Program-made: the position numbers and the translations under genes
In this document: positions 1 to 12,120 of the stretch, one piece after another
How positions within the stretch are numbered: position 1 is the first letter of the stretch
Layout of the letters: every line of letters begins with the position of its first letter
The notes under the pieces: generated by a model
What the model saw: only the letters and a program-made list of their open reading frames with translations
Databases searched by the model: none
Told to the model about the DNA's origin: nothing
NCBI RefSeq assembly: GCF_030867145.1
Contig: NC_134418.1
Span: 8,428,802-8,492,801, forward strand
Length of the DNA stretch: 64,000 nucleotides
From: Opisthocomus hoazin
Lineage: Eukaryota; Chordata; Aves; Opisthocomiformes; Opisthocomidae
Direction: 5' to 3'

Positions 1-255
1 AGGGGCAATGGGCACAAACTGAAGCACAGGAAGTTCCGTCTGAACATGAGGAGGAACTTCTTCCCTCTGAGGGTGACGGAGCCCTGGAACAGGCTGCCCA
101 GGGAGGTTGTGGAGTCTCCTTCTCTGGAGATATTCAGGACCTGCCTGGACAAGATCCTGTGCAGCCTACTGTAGGTGACCCTGCTTCGGCAGGGGGGTTG
201 GACTAGATGACCCACAGAGGTCCCTTCCAACCCCTACTACTCTGTGATTCTGTGA
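1..255 (+). mobile_element. CR1 LINE 3' end, young copy, cut by window start
   Basis: Begins inside the last coding part of the CR1 reverse transcriptase (frame resembling [20 protein letters not shown]) and runs through the 3' untranslated part (gttggactagatgaccc, ggtcccttccaacccc) to the octamer tail ctctgtgattctgtga. It differs from the copy at 58803-59026 by only about 8 bases over roughly 214. A non-autonomous remnant. Confidence 0.9.
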
Positions 256-3200
256 CTTCAGAAGCAGCACAAGGATTTCTGCATATCATTTATTTGTGTA
301 TTGTTTACCTATTTTGTTTTCTAGTTAATGTTAATGAACATCACAAATTTACTACTACAACACGGAGCCATTGTTTGGAAAAAGCCAGAAAGGAATGCAA
401 AATATGGTGCAGTGGACTTAATGGGAACTCAATTTCCAAGCAACAGTACCACTTAGATCGATCTAGAGCATACTCTGTAATAATGAGTGAGATCAACAGG
501 ACAGACTAGCCCTCAACAGAACACCAGATAAAGCACCCAGATCCATTTCTGAACTTGAACAGATTGCCGAGAAAACCCACATGCTTCTAGGGGAAGATAC
601 CAGACATTCTACTGACTTACCTTTAAAATTGTTTGGGTAAGTGGTTCCACCTGTTTGGATATCTAGAAACATGCTTTCTGATATGGAAATTTCGAAGTAT
701 TTGGGGGGGAGAGATCTTGGAAGCTTTAGTAGCTTCTGTGGGCATAAATCAAATTTAATTTAGGAACAGTCAAACGATTCCCAGTCCCTGCCATGCTAAC
801 GTAGCACATTCCACATGGCCTTGCTTTTGATTTCGGAACCACACAAAGTACTGCCATGTTTCCATGGGCTATGTTGGCAACAGAAAGCAGACAATTCTTC
901 AAATCATCCAAAAGGAAGTTTTCAAGAATTCGACCCTCAGAAAGAGGCAGACAAAAAAGACCAGGTTTGAGAGTACAAAAAAATTTTTCATTGCTATGGT
1001 AAAACTTAAGAATTTAGCTGCCAATCAGCCACTGAAAACAGTCTGGGAAACAGTCTTATTAAACCTTTGTATTAAGGAACAGTTCAAACTGCACAGTCTA
1101 AACAACATTTAACTATTTCCACATCAAAAGTTTCATTTTTTTTAAACTAGCAAGTGAGGGCATTTCCATCCAGACACTTTTGAAACAAATCTGCTGTATA
1201 AAAAAATAAAAGTCTTTTGAGTACAAATTTACAGTAGATAAAACCTTAAATAAAATAACACAGTCATTATTTGGTGCCTGCTTTAATTAAAAGTTCATTT
1301 GACCAATTTCATCAGACCATTTCTGCATGGGGGCCTCTCAAGATCCAATGTAATTAGATCTCTCAAAATACTCCGGCCACAAAGAATAAACAAGTTACTG
1401 TTTCTCCAGCATAACTTTAGGTCCTCTGTCCAGACACACCATGAGACAACCCCACCCCTAACCCCCCGCAAAAAAAAAAAATAATCCATCAGCCCTAAAA
1501 TTGTAGGCAGATTTGCCCTTATGGATGAACAACAGATAAATCTAATCAACAAATTTTGGGGCACAGGTGGAACAGTAGTCATTCTCCTCAAGAGTCTCAT
1601 TTGGTTTACTATGCATGACTAAGACTATGCTGGGAGGACACTAAGATTTTCTCATTAAATCTCTCATCTTTGGTGGGATGGGAGGGGAGAAACCCAAAAA
1701 AATAAAAACCAAGGGACTCTCCAACACTCCTAGAAGTGCACACCATGAAAGGGTGCAGACACCGAGAGTGGAACCTGGTCCACACACCTTAATTCCCACC
1801 CACCTCTCCTTGACATTCAGCCTTCTAAATCAGTGTATGTGGCCAAAGGAGAAGGTAAGCAAATGCCGAGCTTTTATTGCATAAGTAGTAATTGTACAAA
1901 TACATAACAGTAGGTCAACAGCTGTGAAAATTAAGACGAAAAATCTTTCAAAATTCTGCTTTCAGAGAAAACAACTTCATTCATGTGGAAGCATGAACAT
2001 AATGAACTCCCAAATGCTTTAGTGATATAGTCATGAATAAACTCAGGAGGGCTGAATAAGCATTTACACAAATGCACTTAGAGAGTTCATAAAATAGCAG
2101 GCCACACCAGATTAAAAAACCCCACAGGATGAAAAAGCTCCAGAGCTGTGTCTCATACCTTTAAAACCAAATTGCACAATAGGAAAAGCTGGCACATTCT
2201 GAAGAGAGATTTTTCAAAAGCGACAAAAAACAAAACACAGATCACACCAACTCATTGCCTGGCACTCCTAAACAGCTGCATACTAATGTCCTTGCATATA
2301 TTAGAAAGTATTAAAGAACACTTTGAAATGAAAAGACAACTTGAATCTTCGTAAACTAACTGATAGCATATAGTACTTACAGCTTCATACCAGAAAGCAG
2401 TCAAACACGCTAGTTATTGCTGACAGTTAACTGTTCAAGAATACATGTGCCAAATAAGTATGTTTACTTGAAGTTGTATCCCTTTCATCAATAACCATAA
2501 TAAAAAAAGGTGAGAGGTACTGAAACTTGTCATTGTTGTCCTATTCTGTTCTTCGCTTCATAGAAAAGGAAACTGGAAGAGAGCTCAAAATGCCACCTGA
2601 CCTGCTCCTTTCCCAAGCCTGGATCATCTATACTTCTCTCATTCCTGACAGAAGTTGTCTAAACCAGAGCTTAAGGCCTCAGATAACAGAGACACTGTAG
2701 AATTTCCAGGCAGCCAGAGTTTCTGTATCATTATGCTTAAAAAAAAAAAAAAATGTATCTGTTGGCTTGATTTTAATAAAGTTCAACCTGCCTGACTCTC
2801 TCTTGCTGTGATCTAAGTTCATTGTTTCTTATACTCTCCACCATGACTCTACAAAAACTTCTGGCACACCTGAAAGCTGTTATGTCTACATTTAGTAACC
2901 TTATCTTCAGATTACACTCTAATTGGTCCTTTTATTCCCCCTTCCAGGTCACGTTTTCCAAGATTTCAGTCTACATGACTAGTTTAATACAACTTAATAC
3001 AATTTTATGTCTTGCTATCTGCAATGGAATTCAGAGTAAAATGGAGTACCATGAAACAAAAAATCAAATCTTGAAAGAATCCTAGAACAACCCTAAGCCA
3101 AATGAACATTTTAAAAAATCGAACGTGAGAGATTCAAGGGTTTCTTTGGTCTGAAGATCTTAGCCAAGCTAAACATCATCGCTGGTGAAATAATAAGTCA

Positions 3201-6200
3201 TTATTTTATCAGTAACTTCCACGGATAAAATCATGAGCAAACTGACAAGCCAGATGCTTTTTCTCATACAACTATCACACCAGCAAGCACCCACGTCCTT
3301 TCATTGCTCAACTTCCCTTCACCTAAAGAACTCAAATTGATGGAAAACAAGTAACTCTACACAGTTTGTCCGAACTGACCAAGCACCTCTACCGTGGCTG
3401 GTGTGGAGCTCACCTCTCCCTTGCCGTACTAGTCTATGTCACTTTACAGACAGACATTTCTTTAGCTGCAGATTAATTTCCTTATCTTTGTCTCATCATT
3501 AAACATGCTGTATTACAAAAACACCTGACCAAAATAAAAGCCAGCAGCAGCTGTTACTTTTAAGATCATTCTTGCAGAAACCCATCATGCAGAAATAAAA
3601 AAAGCTGCAAAGTTTCTTTAAAGCAGAAGTAAAAACTTTTTTTGTAGATAATTTCCAAACCTTAGGCCATCAAAATTGAAAATCTGGTCTCTAAATAATA
3701 GGTCTAATCATTGCCTGTTCTAGCTGAGAAAAGGAGTTTATGACAGCCAGACTTTTATTAAAAACAACTTGCTTTAACACCTCAGTTGGTTTCTCACCAA
3801 TATTCAGCCCTATATCTTTGGACACTAACAGGCAGAAAACACATGAGAAAGCAAAGCGCAGAAGTTATTTCTGATTGTGTAAAAAAAAAATAGTAAAATT
3901 AAACTGAGAATGAATACAGAGGAATTCTAAGGGCATTATCTTAATTTCATCCTAGTCATCATTTGCCACACCGTGACTTACAACACAACATTTCTAGATC
4001 ACCAGGATTATCCCCTGCCAATTCCAACCGAAGTACAATGAAGAAACAATGTTCAGTCTGAAGAGGAACAAGCCATTGCAGTACTGGTGATATGTTTTAA
4101 CACCAAACAGATGTTAAGCTTGGTAGTGTTTGTGCTGCAAAGCCGACTAAGACATAAGACAGAGATGGCGGTTACTGCCCTACCTTTCAGGTCTACGTCA
4201 CCTTTGTAGTTCATCAACTACGATCAAAATCCATTAAAACCATACAGAACTTTACGGAAAGCTAGAAACACCATATAAATGCGACTATCAAGTCAATCTA
4301 CGATTTGATCAGCATCAGATACAACAGTACTTGTAGATGACAAATTGAATCCAGAACAAAAAACTTCCATGTCAGCTTTAAATCACACATTTTCTTACTG
4401 CTATCTTGAAGCCCAGAGATCTATGCCTCATAAAAGCAGCCATCACTTCAGCCAAAAGCTCCAAGCCCTTTCCAGAGTATCAAAGTCTCGTTTTAAAACA
4501 AACTTTTGGAACATCTGAGAGTCCACCTGATTTTTTTCAGTGATTAAAGAAAAATGTCCAGCATCAATTCCTCACCATAGAAGCAGTTTTCCCCCCTAGA
4601 AGCAACCATCTGTCTAAAGCGTATGCCCACAATCAACCATTTTCCTAAATTTGATCTGGAATTAGAACTAAATGTAATTAGTTGTTGTTTCCATGTTACA
4701 AAATCAAGCATGAACCTCATTCTACAAAACCAGGTGGGAGAGGGAACAAATTCCCTTTCTCCTCCTCCTGTTTCAGAGCTCACTCAAACCCTGAAAGCAA
4801 AAAGTTACATTGCTTAATAATTTGAACATCACAGCATAATCCTTAACACAATACATACAGATGTGATGACGGTCAACGAAGATGCAATGAAGAATGCAAC
4901 GAAGATGGTCTACATTTGAAATGTGGAAAATTGAAAACTGACAGCATCCCTTTTTTTTGTTATTCTGCTTTCACAAGTGAAGTATCTTATAGCATTAACA
5001 AAGCTGACCAAGTTCAGTCTTCTTTCTATCCCCTTTTCTCCTCACCCTTTCTCTTCTCCCCACCCATTAAGAATATTAAAAAAGTTTAAACGTTTGGGTC
5101 AACATCAAATTTGTTCTGTAACACCAAATTGTGAGACACCTGTCATAACATCTCATATTAAGCATGACTGTGTCCAAAATGCTTTATTACATTATTGATC
5201 TTACAACACATGCATCTCCAAAAAATGTGTGTCATCAAGTCTTCCTTCATAAGCAAAAATAAACAAATACAGATTATTAGTTGTTCATTTCAAATCTTCT
5301 TGCAACAGTAAATCCCTAGTCAAAGAGAACAGTAAAAGGGAATAAAAGGGAATCATACCTAGTTTGAAAAACAGCAGCCACAAAAATAATGTAGCACTTT
5401 CACACTCCCTCCTGCTCTATAATCTAAGCACATTTATCATATCCCCCCCCCAGACAGGGACTTCCAAATACCAAAGAGCTATCACTAACTAGAGAACAGT
5501 GATGCAAAGAATGAATAGGGAAGGCTTCTCACTGGGGAGGACACGTTGCGCCAGCTCTCACTATTTGAATGCAGAATTGTATTTCCAGGCTCAGACAGTG
5601 AATTTTCTGCTCTGCTTAAATAGGTATCGGGTCTTAGCAAGCAATCCATCCGCACAGCACAGGTAAGGGGGAGAAGACGAAGAATACAAAGTTTAGAGCT
5701 CTAGCACTAACAGCAGTTGGTGAAAAGATGCCAGGTGTTTCCTCTAGAGAAGAGGAAGGATCATACAGACCATCAGGCAACTACACAACTTGCTACAGGA
5801 CACTTTGTTCTGAGGGAGCAGAAAGATCCATTGAAGCATTCCCCTCTAAGCCTCTACGGGGTACACAGACATCAACGAGGCTAACACCTTCTTTCTTACC
5901 ACTATGACAAAGAGAAAGGTAGATATTTTTGAGACTACAGCCTATCTTACCTGCACTCTCTCTTTTAGTTCCTCAGAGCCCATTAAAGACAGCCTCTCAC
6001 TACCCATCAGCTCAGCACACCCACTGCACATCTGCTGTACTTCCAAGCAAGTGTCACTACAGTTCACCCGCACCACACGTCAGGCTTGCAGAGAACTTTC
6101 TGTTAATTGTCACAGTTATTTAACTCCTGCTTGTGTGAATCCATCTTCTGTTTCCTGTTTCATACCTTGACAGACTCTTCAGGGATACATTTTTTTTTTT

Positions 6201-8580
6201 CCAGATTGACATAGCATCCAATAGAACAGAAAACTGGTCTATAACTAGGTTTAATAAGTCACTATAACCAGGCTAAACATATATACTGGATAGATTAATC
6301 TCACCCAGGATTTAGCACACATCTCTGAAAACAGCAAATCCTGAAGACCCTTTCTGTATTGTACCAGGATCTCTGAAAACTCAAACACTGGAAGCTTTTG
6401 GCCTGTCAATTCAAATTCCAAATTCTTGTTGGATTTGTGCTTTGCAGTTGGCAATATGACAAATTCTTTTCCCACACAAGAACTGTAGCAGAAATTCCCT
6501 CTGATGCTTACTTCGCATAACCTTCCTAACTACTCAAGAGTCAATGCTGAAGAGGGGAGCCTTCATCATGAAGTCTGCTCTGGGACATGCGACTGCCAAT
6601 TGCCATGGCATGTTTGTCTTTGACAATGCAAAATATTCTTGGTTGAATGCAATGTTATTTATTTTGGTAGTGAGGCCAAGAGGGACAGGATGTTTGTTTA
6701 TTCTGCTGACAAGCTGCACCCATGAAGCTTAAGGGATACACCAGCATTTGACAAGAAAATATTTCTGGAAACCACCTTCTTTGATACATCGCTTATTTGT
6801 TAAAACCCCCAATGTTATTCCGTTTGCATATATACCAGTTTCATTACTCATAATGGTTCTGTGAATGAACTGTATTCTTCCTTAGAGAATCAGCACATAA
6901 TAAAAGTCAATTTCTTTGTCACAGTATAGTGATAGATAACGTGTCAATATTTTATTTCATTTAAAATTTAAACTGAATTTAGTTTTAATTTAATTTCGAG
7001 TTAACTACCCTATCCAGAAGTATGCATCCAGATGTTGAAGAACTAACACAAATGGAATGTCGAATTACAACCTAGTGCCTTATCCTATTCTTTCTGAGAC
7101 CTATTTTTATTGTCAGTCGACATCAGTGTGAACACCGATTTGAAAAAATACTGAATCAGGCTGCAAACTGTGTAAAACATTTATGGCAGTGAAATTAAAT
7201 AATGCAGCCATTAGTATAAAGAGAACATGGATTATTTTGACAAGTAGCTGGGCATAACGCTATTTCTAAATTAAAATTTTACTGCTAACATTTTTGTTAT
7301 CAAAGTGGACCAAGTCTCAGCCAGAACTCTACAAATACCTCTTAAAAAATTCATGTTAAAATTATCTGATCTTTATAATACCTATTGCTGACACCACACC
7401 TTTCATTTCAAGGCTCTAAAGCACATACAAAGACTGCTAATAGCAAAAAACTAATTTTAGAGAAAAACACATCACCAGACAGGTTTCTTTAGGATAACTT
7501 CTCAAGATGACAGGACAAATTAAATATCTGCACTGCATATTTTTAGCCACTTTGCAGTTAATAGTCTGCTTTGGAGGTTTTTATTGTATATTCAATGGTT
7601 ACTATTTGCCACAACAGTGACTGTCATTTTTAATTAGCATTGGGTAACAGCCTACTAACATAAAAGACTTCTATACTTAAAATAAATAACCGTTGGCTCA
7701 AAAAAAGCCTTCATAGCAACTTTAGGTATATGTTGGCTTCACAGACTTCAACACGTGCACACAATAACTTCTCCCAGAACTACACAAACTTGATTACTAA
7801 CTAAGACTGCTTTTATACCAATTAGGAATTTAGGAAAGAACGCTGAAACTACAACGGGCATGCTCCCACAAATTAATGCTTGTACCTCTAAAAGAGCCCT
7901 CTGTGATTCCATTAACAAGGACAGCAAATGGTAACATGTTTTAGTATTTAAAATTTAAAATTTAAAGCCAGATGCTGAAATTAAGACACCACCTTTCAGG
8001 ATACAAAGTTATCCCAGTCTGAATGTCACAGTTAAGACTCTACACAAAATCCCCCACTACTCTTATAACACAAAGCGATTAAATGTATCATAAAGGAGAG
8101 GTACTCTAACTTTAAGGAAGAGTTGAAAACTTGACACTGGGTATTAAACAAGCTACTGTTCCACGTCCAGATCATTTCTTCTCAAACATTAATTTCTAAT
8201 TACAGCATTGTCAGAATTCACAATAAATAACCTCACGAAAATGGCTGCCACTTAGAGAAGTTGCTTCCTGAACATGACACCAGTCCAACGGCTCACACCA
8301 CTCAAAACTTACAGCAGAAATACACAGCATGGTGCTCTGCACGCTTCAACCTTACCTTTCAAGTGTCAGAATACGTCACTCCATCTTCTCAAAACACTAG
8401 AAAAAATTTTGGACTCTACTCCCATCGATATAATCTGAGGATCTCCAGCTGACAATACTCTGATTCATCATTATTATTAAAATGGAAAAAAATGCTGCCC
8501 GTATGCTAGGGGAAGGGTCAGTTTCACATTTTATCCTATATAGCCCGACACCTGGAAAACACACCTGCTTATATCTTCAG
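256..8580. other. Non-coding AT-rich DNA, no gene recognised
   Basis: No exon with recognisable protein similarity on either strand, and no tRNA or rRNA. Small local repeats only: CAACGAAGATG occurs twice around 4873-4906, a 10-bp unit aaaagggaat is doubled at 5335-5354, and an AT-rich aaaattta run lies near 7948. By synteny this could be first-intron sequence of the divergent neighbour CTBP1, but nothing in it shows that. Confidence 0.6.
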
Positions 8581-8935
8581 GGTGACCTTACAGCAACTTT
8601 CCAGTACCTGAAGGGGTCCTACAGGAAGGAAGGAGAGGGACTTTTCACAAGGGTGTGTAGTGATAGGACAAGGGGGAATGGCTCTAAACTAAAAGAGGGC
8701 AGATTTAGATTAGATATTAGGAAGAAATTCTTCACCATTAGGGTGGTGAAACACTGGCACAGGTTGCCCAGAGAAGCTGTGGCTGCCCCCTTCGTGGCAG
8801 TGTTTTAAGGCCAGGTTGGATGGAACTCTGAGCAACCTGGTCTGGTGGAAGATGTCCCTGCTCATGGTAGGGGAGTTGGAAGGTGATGATATTTAAGGTC
8901 CCTTCCAACCCTTACCATTCCATGATTCTATGATC
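8581..8935 (+). mobile_element. CR1 LINE 3' fragment, different subfamily
   Basis: Carries the frame FQYLKGSYRKEGEGLF... RTRGNGSKLKEGRFRLDI typical of the CR1 reverse transcriptase C-terminus, the motif LPREAV, and a 3' end with ggtcccttccaaccc followed by attccatgattctatgat. The tail octamer and internal sequence differ from the copies at 1-255 and 53486-53917, so this belongs to another, older subfamily. 5'-truncated, as usual for CR1. Confidence 0.9.
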
Positions 8936-11898
8936 TTCGGGCTTGCTAACAGACCATCCGTTTCTCCCAAGATGGATCTGAACAATCACAATCTATGAAC
9001 CACCTCAAACTTAGACTGCTGGGCCTTTCCTTGCCTAATTCAGACATTGCTCCATCTAGAAACACATCCAAAGGAACAGAAAATTTTATTGGCATTTCTG
9101 GAAAACCTGTGACTAGCAGGCAAAGCTATCACCAATGGGCTCTAAATCAGAAAAAAAACCCAAAACATTTTATGTATATACATTTAGAACACACTATTGC
9201 AAAGTAAAACACTGTCTACTGACCACAAACACTGAAAAAAAATAATGGGGAACAAAGGTAAAAATATAGTCAAATACAGAACAAAATAGCTGAAAATCAA
9301 ATGCAAGCATCCAAAACTTAGAATGACATTAAGAGTGCTAAAAATATCTGCCATACTTATCTACATATCTACTAATTTTGCTATACAACACTAATTACAA
9401 ACTAGAAACTACCTACTCTTGCAACTTGTGCACTCTACTGCTAACTTCATGTCGTCCGTAGGTTTATACTGCTTCCCTCCAGCCACAGCACGAGCGGGCA
9501 ATATTTTCTGTACAAGATTTTAGCAATTCCACAGGTTGTCCTCCCTTAACCGGGTGGGCAGAGATGCTCAAGTTAAAAGCAGTGTGACCTAGATTTAATT
9601 AAGTCTAATTCAAAATAAGTATTGCTAAGGTCTAGAAACCTTTTGTGTTTATTTTGATACAGTCACATCAGGATCAGAAAGGTTAAGTTTGGAATTGCTC
9701 CTACAGGGGTGAGTATATCACCTTGTCTTTGACATCTTCACCAGTATAACAATGTAGGGCTGAAAGTAATACAGTGTACCTTAAATAGATTAAAGGATTT
9801 CACCTGCTTAACTTTTATGGTGCAATGACTCTACCACAATCTTTACTTTCTTCAAGCTGACTTCCAAGGAGCTAAAAATCTGCAAAATCAATTTCCTGTC
9901 CCACAGTTAACGGGTAGAATGGGAAATGGTAAGTTTTTCTCCAGAGAATCTTTCCCAGATACTTTGACCCTAAAAGTAAACAGGATCTTTAATTTCTGTG
10001 CCAGCACTTGGGGAAACACATCGACCCGTGCACAACAACCTAAGTGTAACAGATCTCTTCGACTGTGTCTCACAGTCTGAACTGCACTGGCCACCTTCTC
10101 TCTCAACTCACACTGAAGGATATCACGGACTTTGTTTTTCACATCTATTTCTACCAGAGGGCCTGAGGAATGATATACTAACTGCATTAGCTCAAATTCA
10201 CATCATTTACACAGAAAAGTCAGACTGACTCAGACACTGCTATCACTCCCTCCCTAGAAAAACGGAGGGTGAAAGAAGAGTGGATGTTCAAAAAAGTTAC
10301 TATGTTTTAAAGTACTTAGAATAACATATTCTTTAAATATCAACTTCTAGATCTACTTGTCTGTCACGGTGCAGTATAAACAAAGTACCAACAAAGAACA
10401 GAGCATAAGCAGACATTTGACAATTTAAGAGGAGATAAGAAAATGCCATGCTGTACTCCTTCTGGAGGTGTATCAGGAAGCAAAGCAGGGAAATGATGAA
10501 AGATCTACAAAAAAGGGCATGCAAAATCTTTCAAATCATCGTTAGTTCCTCGCAAAACACAGGAAAGAGACTCCATTTCGCACAGGCATTACCAGTTCAC
10601 ACCATTCTCACTGGTCAACTTTCCTCTACAAAACCCAAGCACCCTTATCTGACAAAGGTAGAGAAATACATTAACAACACAGCATAAGTTATGATGACTT
10701 CCACAGAAACCTCACCTCGTGTTTACTGTTCTAAAGGGAAACTGTCAGGTAGTTCTAAGATTCACCAAGCTAACAAATGATATAATTTACTAAATAGAGC
10801 ATGCACTCAGTTTCTCACAGCTAAAAGAATCCTTCTCCACACACACTTCTTACTGAGAAACATAAACAGAAGCTGTTTGGATACAAAACCTTTTATTTAT
10901 CCTATTATTTATGTGTTAAGACATATTCCAGGCACTGTGTAGACAGAAAATACCATTGTATAAACAAATTTTACAAACTAAGCCATGTTGGCTTGTTCTC
11001 CAGATGAAGAAAAATATTCCTGTCAAATGGAAAACTGTTGGAGAAAGCTGTTTTTAAGATTCTAAGTTTCTTTTCAGAATAAAATCTTCTTATTTGAACA
11101 ACAAAATAGAAGTATATTTTTAAAAGTGTTTGGGGCCATTTCAACTATATCCAAGAACAGCAAACAGTAAATGGCCATTTTCAGTAACAAAATACTGACT
11201 CTGTGATCTACAGAGATAAAGATACAAGTCGATAACTGAAGCAGAGTAATATATGAAGGAAACTGTAGAAATTTAAGGTGCCATTTGTACTTCAAACTGT
11301 GACTTCTTAAATTTTACCACCAAATTTAATATTTAACTGGCCTCTCTGGCAATTGATTAAACTGATCAGTCCTTGGCAAGTCACAAATGATAAGCCTTAC
11401 TGTGACCTGTGACGAATAACCTGTAGTGGTTGACAGTCCACTAATTCTTTCTAAACTTTGTTTCACACTTCTTCAGCATTAAGCTATCCCACATACCCTA
11501 CGATGCACCTGAAACAAATTTACACATCTTCATATAATATGTAAATGGAGTGAAGATCATCTCTCTAAGATCTTGGAACACTTCAGACTTCGCATTGCGT
11601 TGGAGAATTTCCATGACCACGCACAAAAAGAACAAGATAAATACTGCAAACTTTAATCCTGAAAACTCTTATTCACTTCAGTAGGCCCAGTGACTTAAGT
11701 GAAACTATTCAGCTGTTTGGGATTGAGCACAAACGTAGCTGTTTGCACTGGAATTCTCAATCTTGCATTTCTTGGTTTTGCAATCTACAAATTTAATCAA
11801 GAAGGCCAGAAGTTCTCTGATACGAATGTAAATAGCCTCACTGGGGAAATGCAGGGTTCTTTTTTTTTTTAACACCCTAAAATGATGAGGATGAACGG
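8936..11898. other. Non-coding DNA, no gene recognised
   Basis: AT-rich sequence without recognisable exons or repeats. Open frames of 60-100 codons at 9888-10228 on both strands overlap each other and have no family resemblance. Confidence 0.55.
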
Positions 11899-12120
11899 AT
11901 TGAGAGCAGCCCTGCCGAGAAGGACTTGGGGGTACTGCTGGATGAAAAACTGCACATGAGCCACCAATGTGCACTCACAGCCCAGAAGGCCAGGCGTGCT
12001 CTGGGCTACATCAAGAGAAGCATGGCCAGCAGGTCGAGGGAGGGGGTTCTGCCACTCTGCTCTGCTGAGAGTCCACCTGGAATACTGCGTCCAGCTCTGG
12101 AGCCCCCAGCACAGGACAGA
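11899..12120 (+). mobile_element. CR1 LINE internal fragment (reverse transcriptase C-terminal region)
   Basis: Translates as [20 protein letters not shown], then [20 protein letters not shown], a well-known CR1 ORF2 segment. The frame breaks after VLPLCSA, where the usual ALVRPHLEY-like stretch continues out of frame. Homology stops abruptly at about 12120, with no CR1 3' end, so the fragment is truncated on both sides. A T10 tract lies just upstream. Confidence 0.85.
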
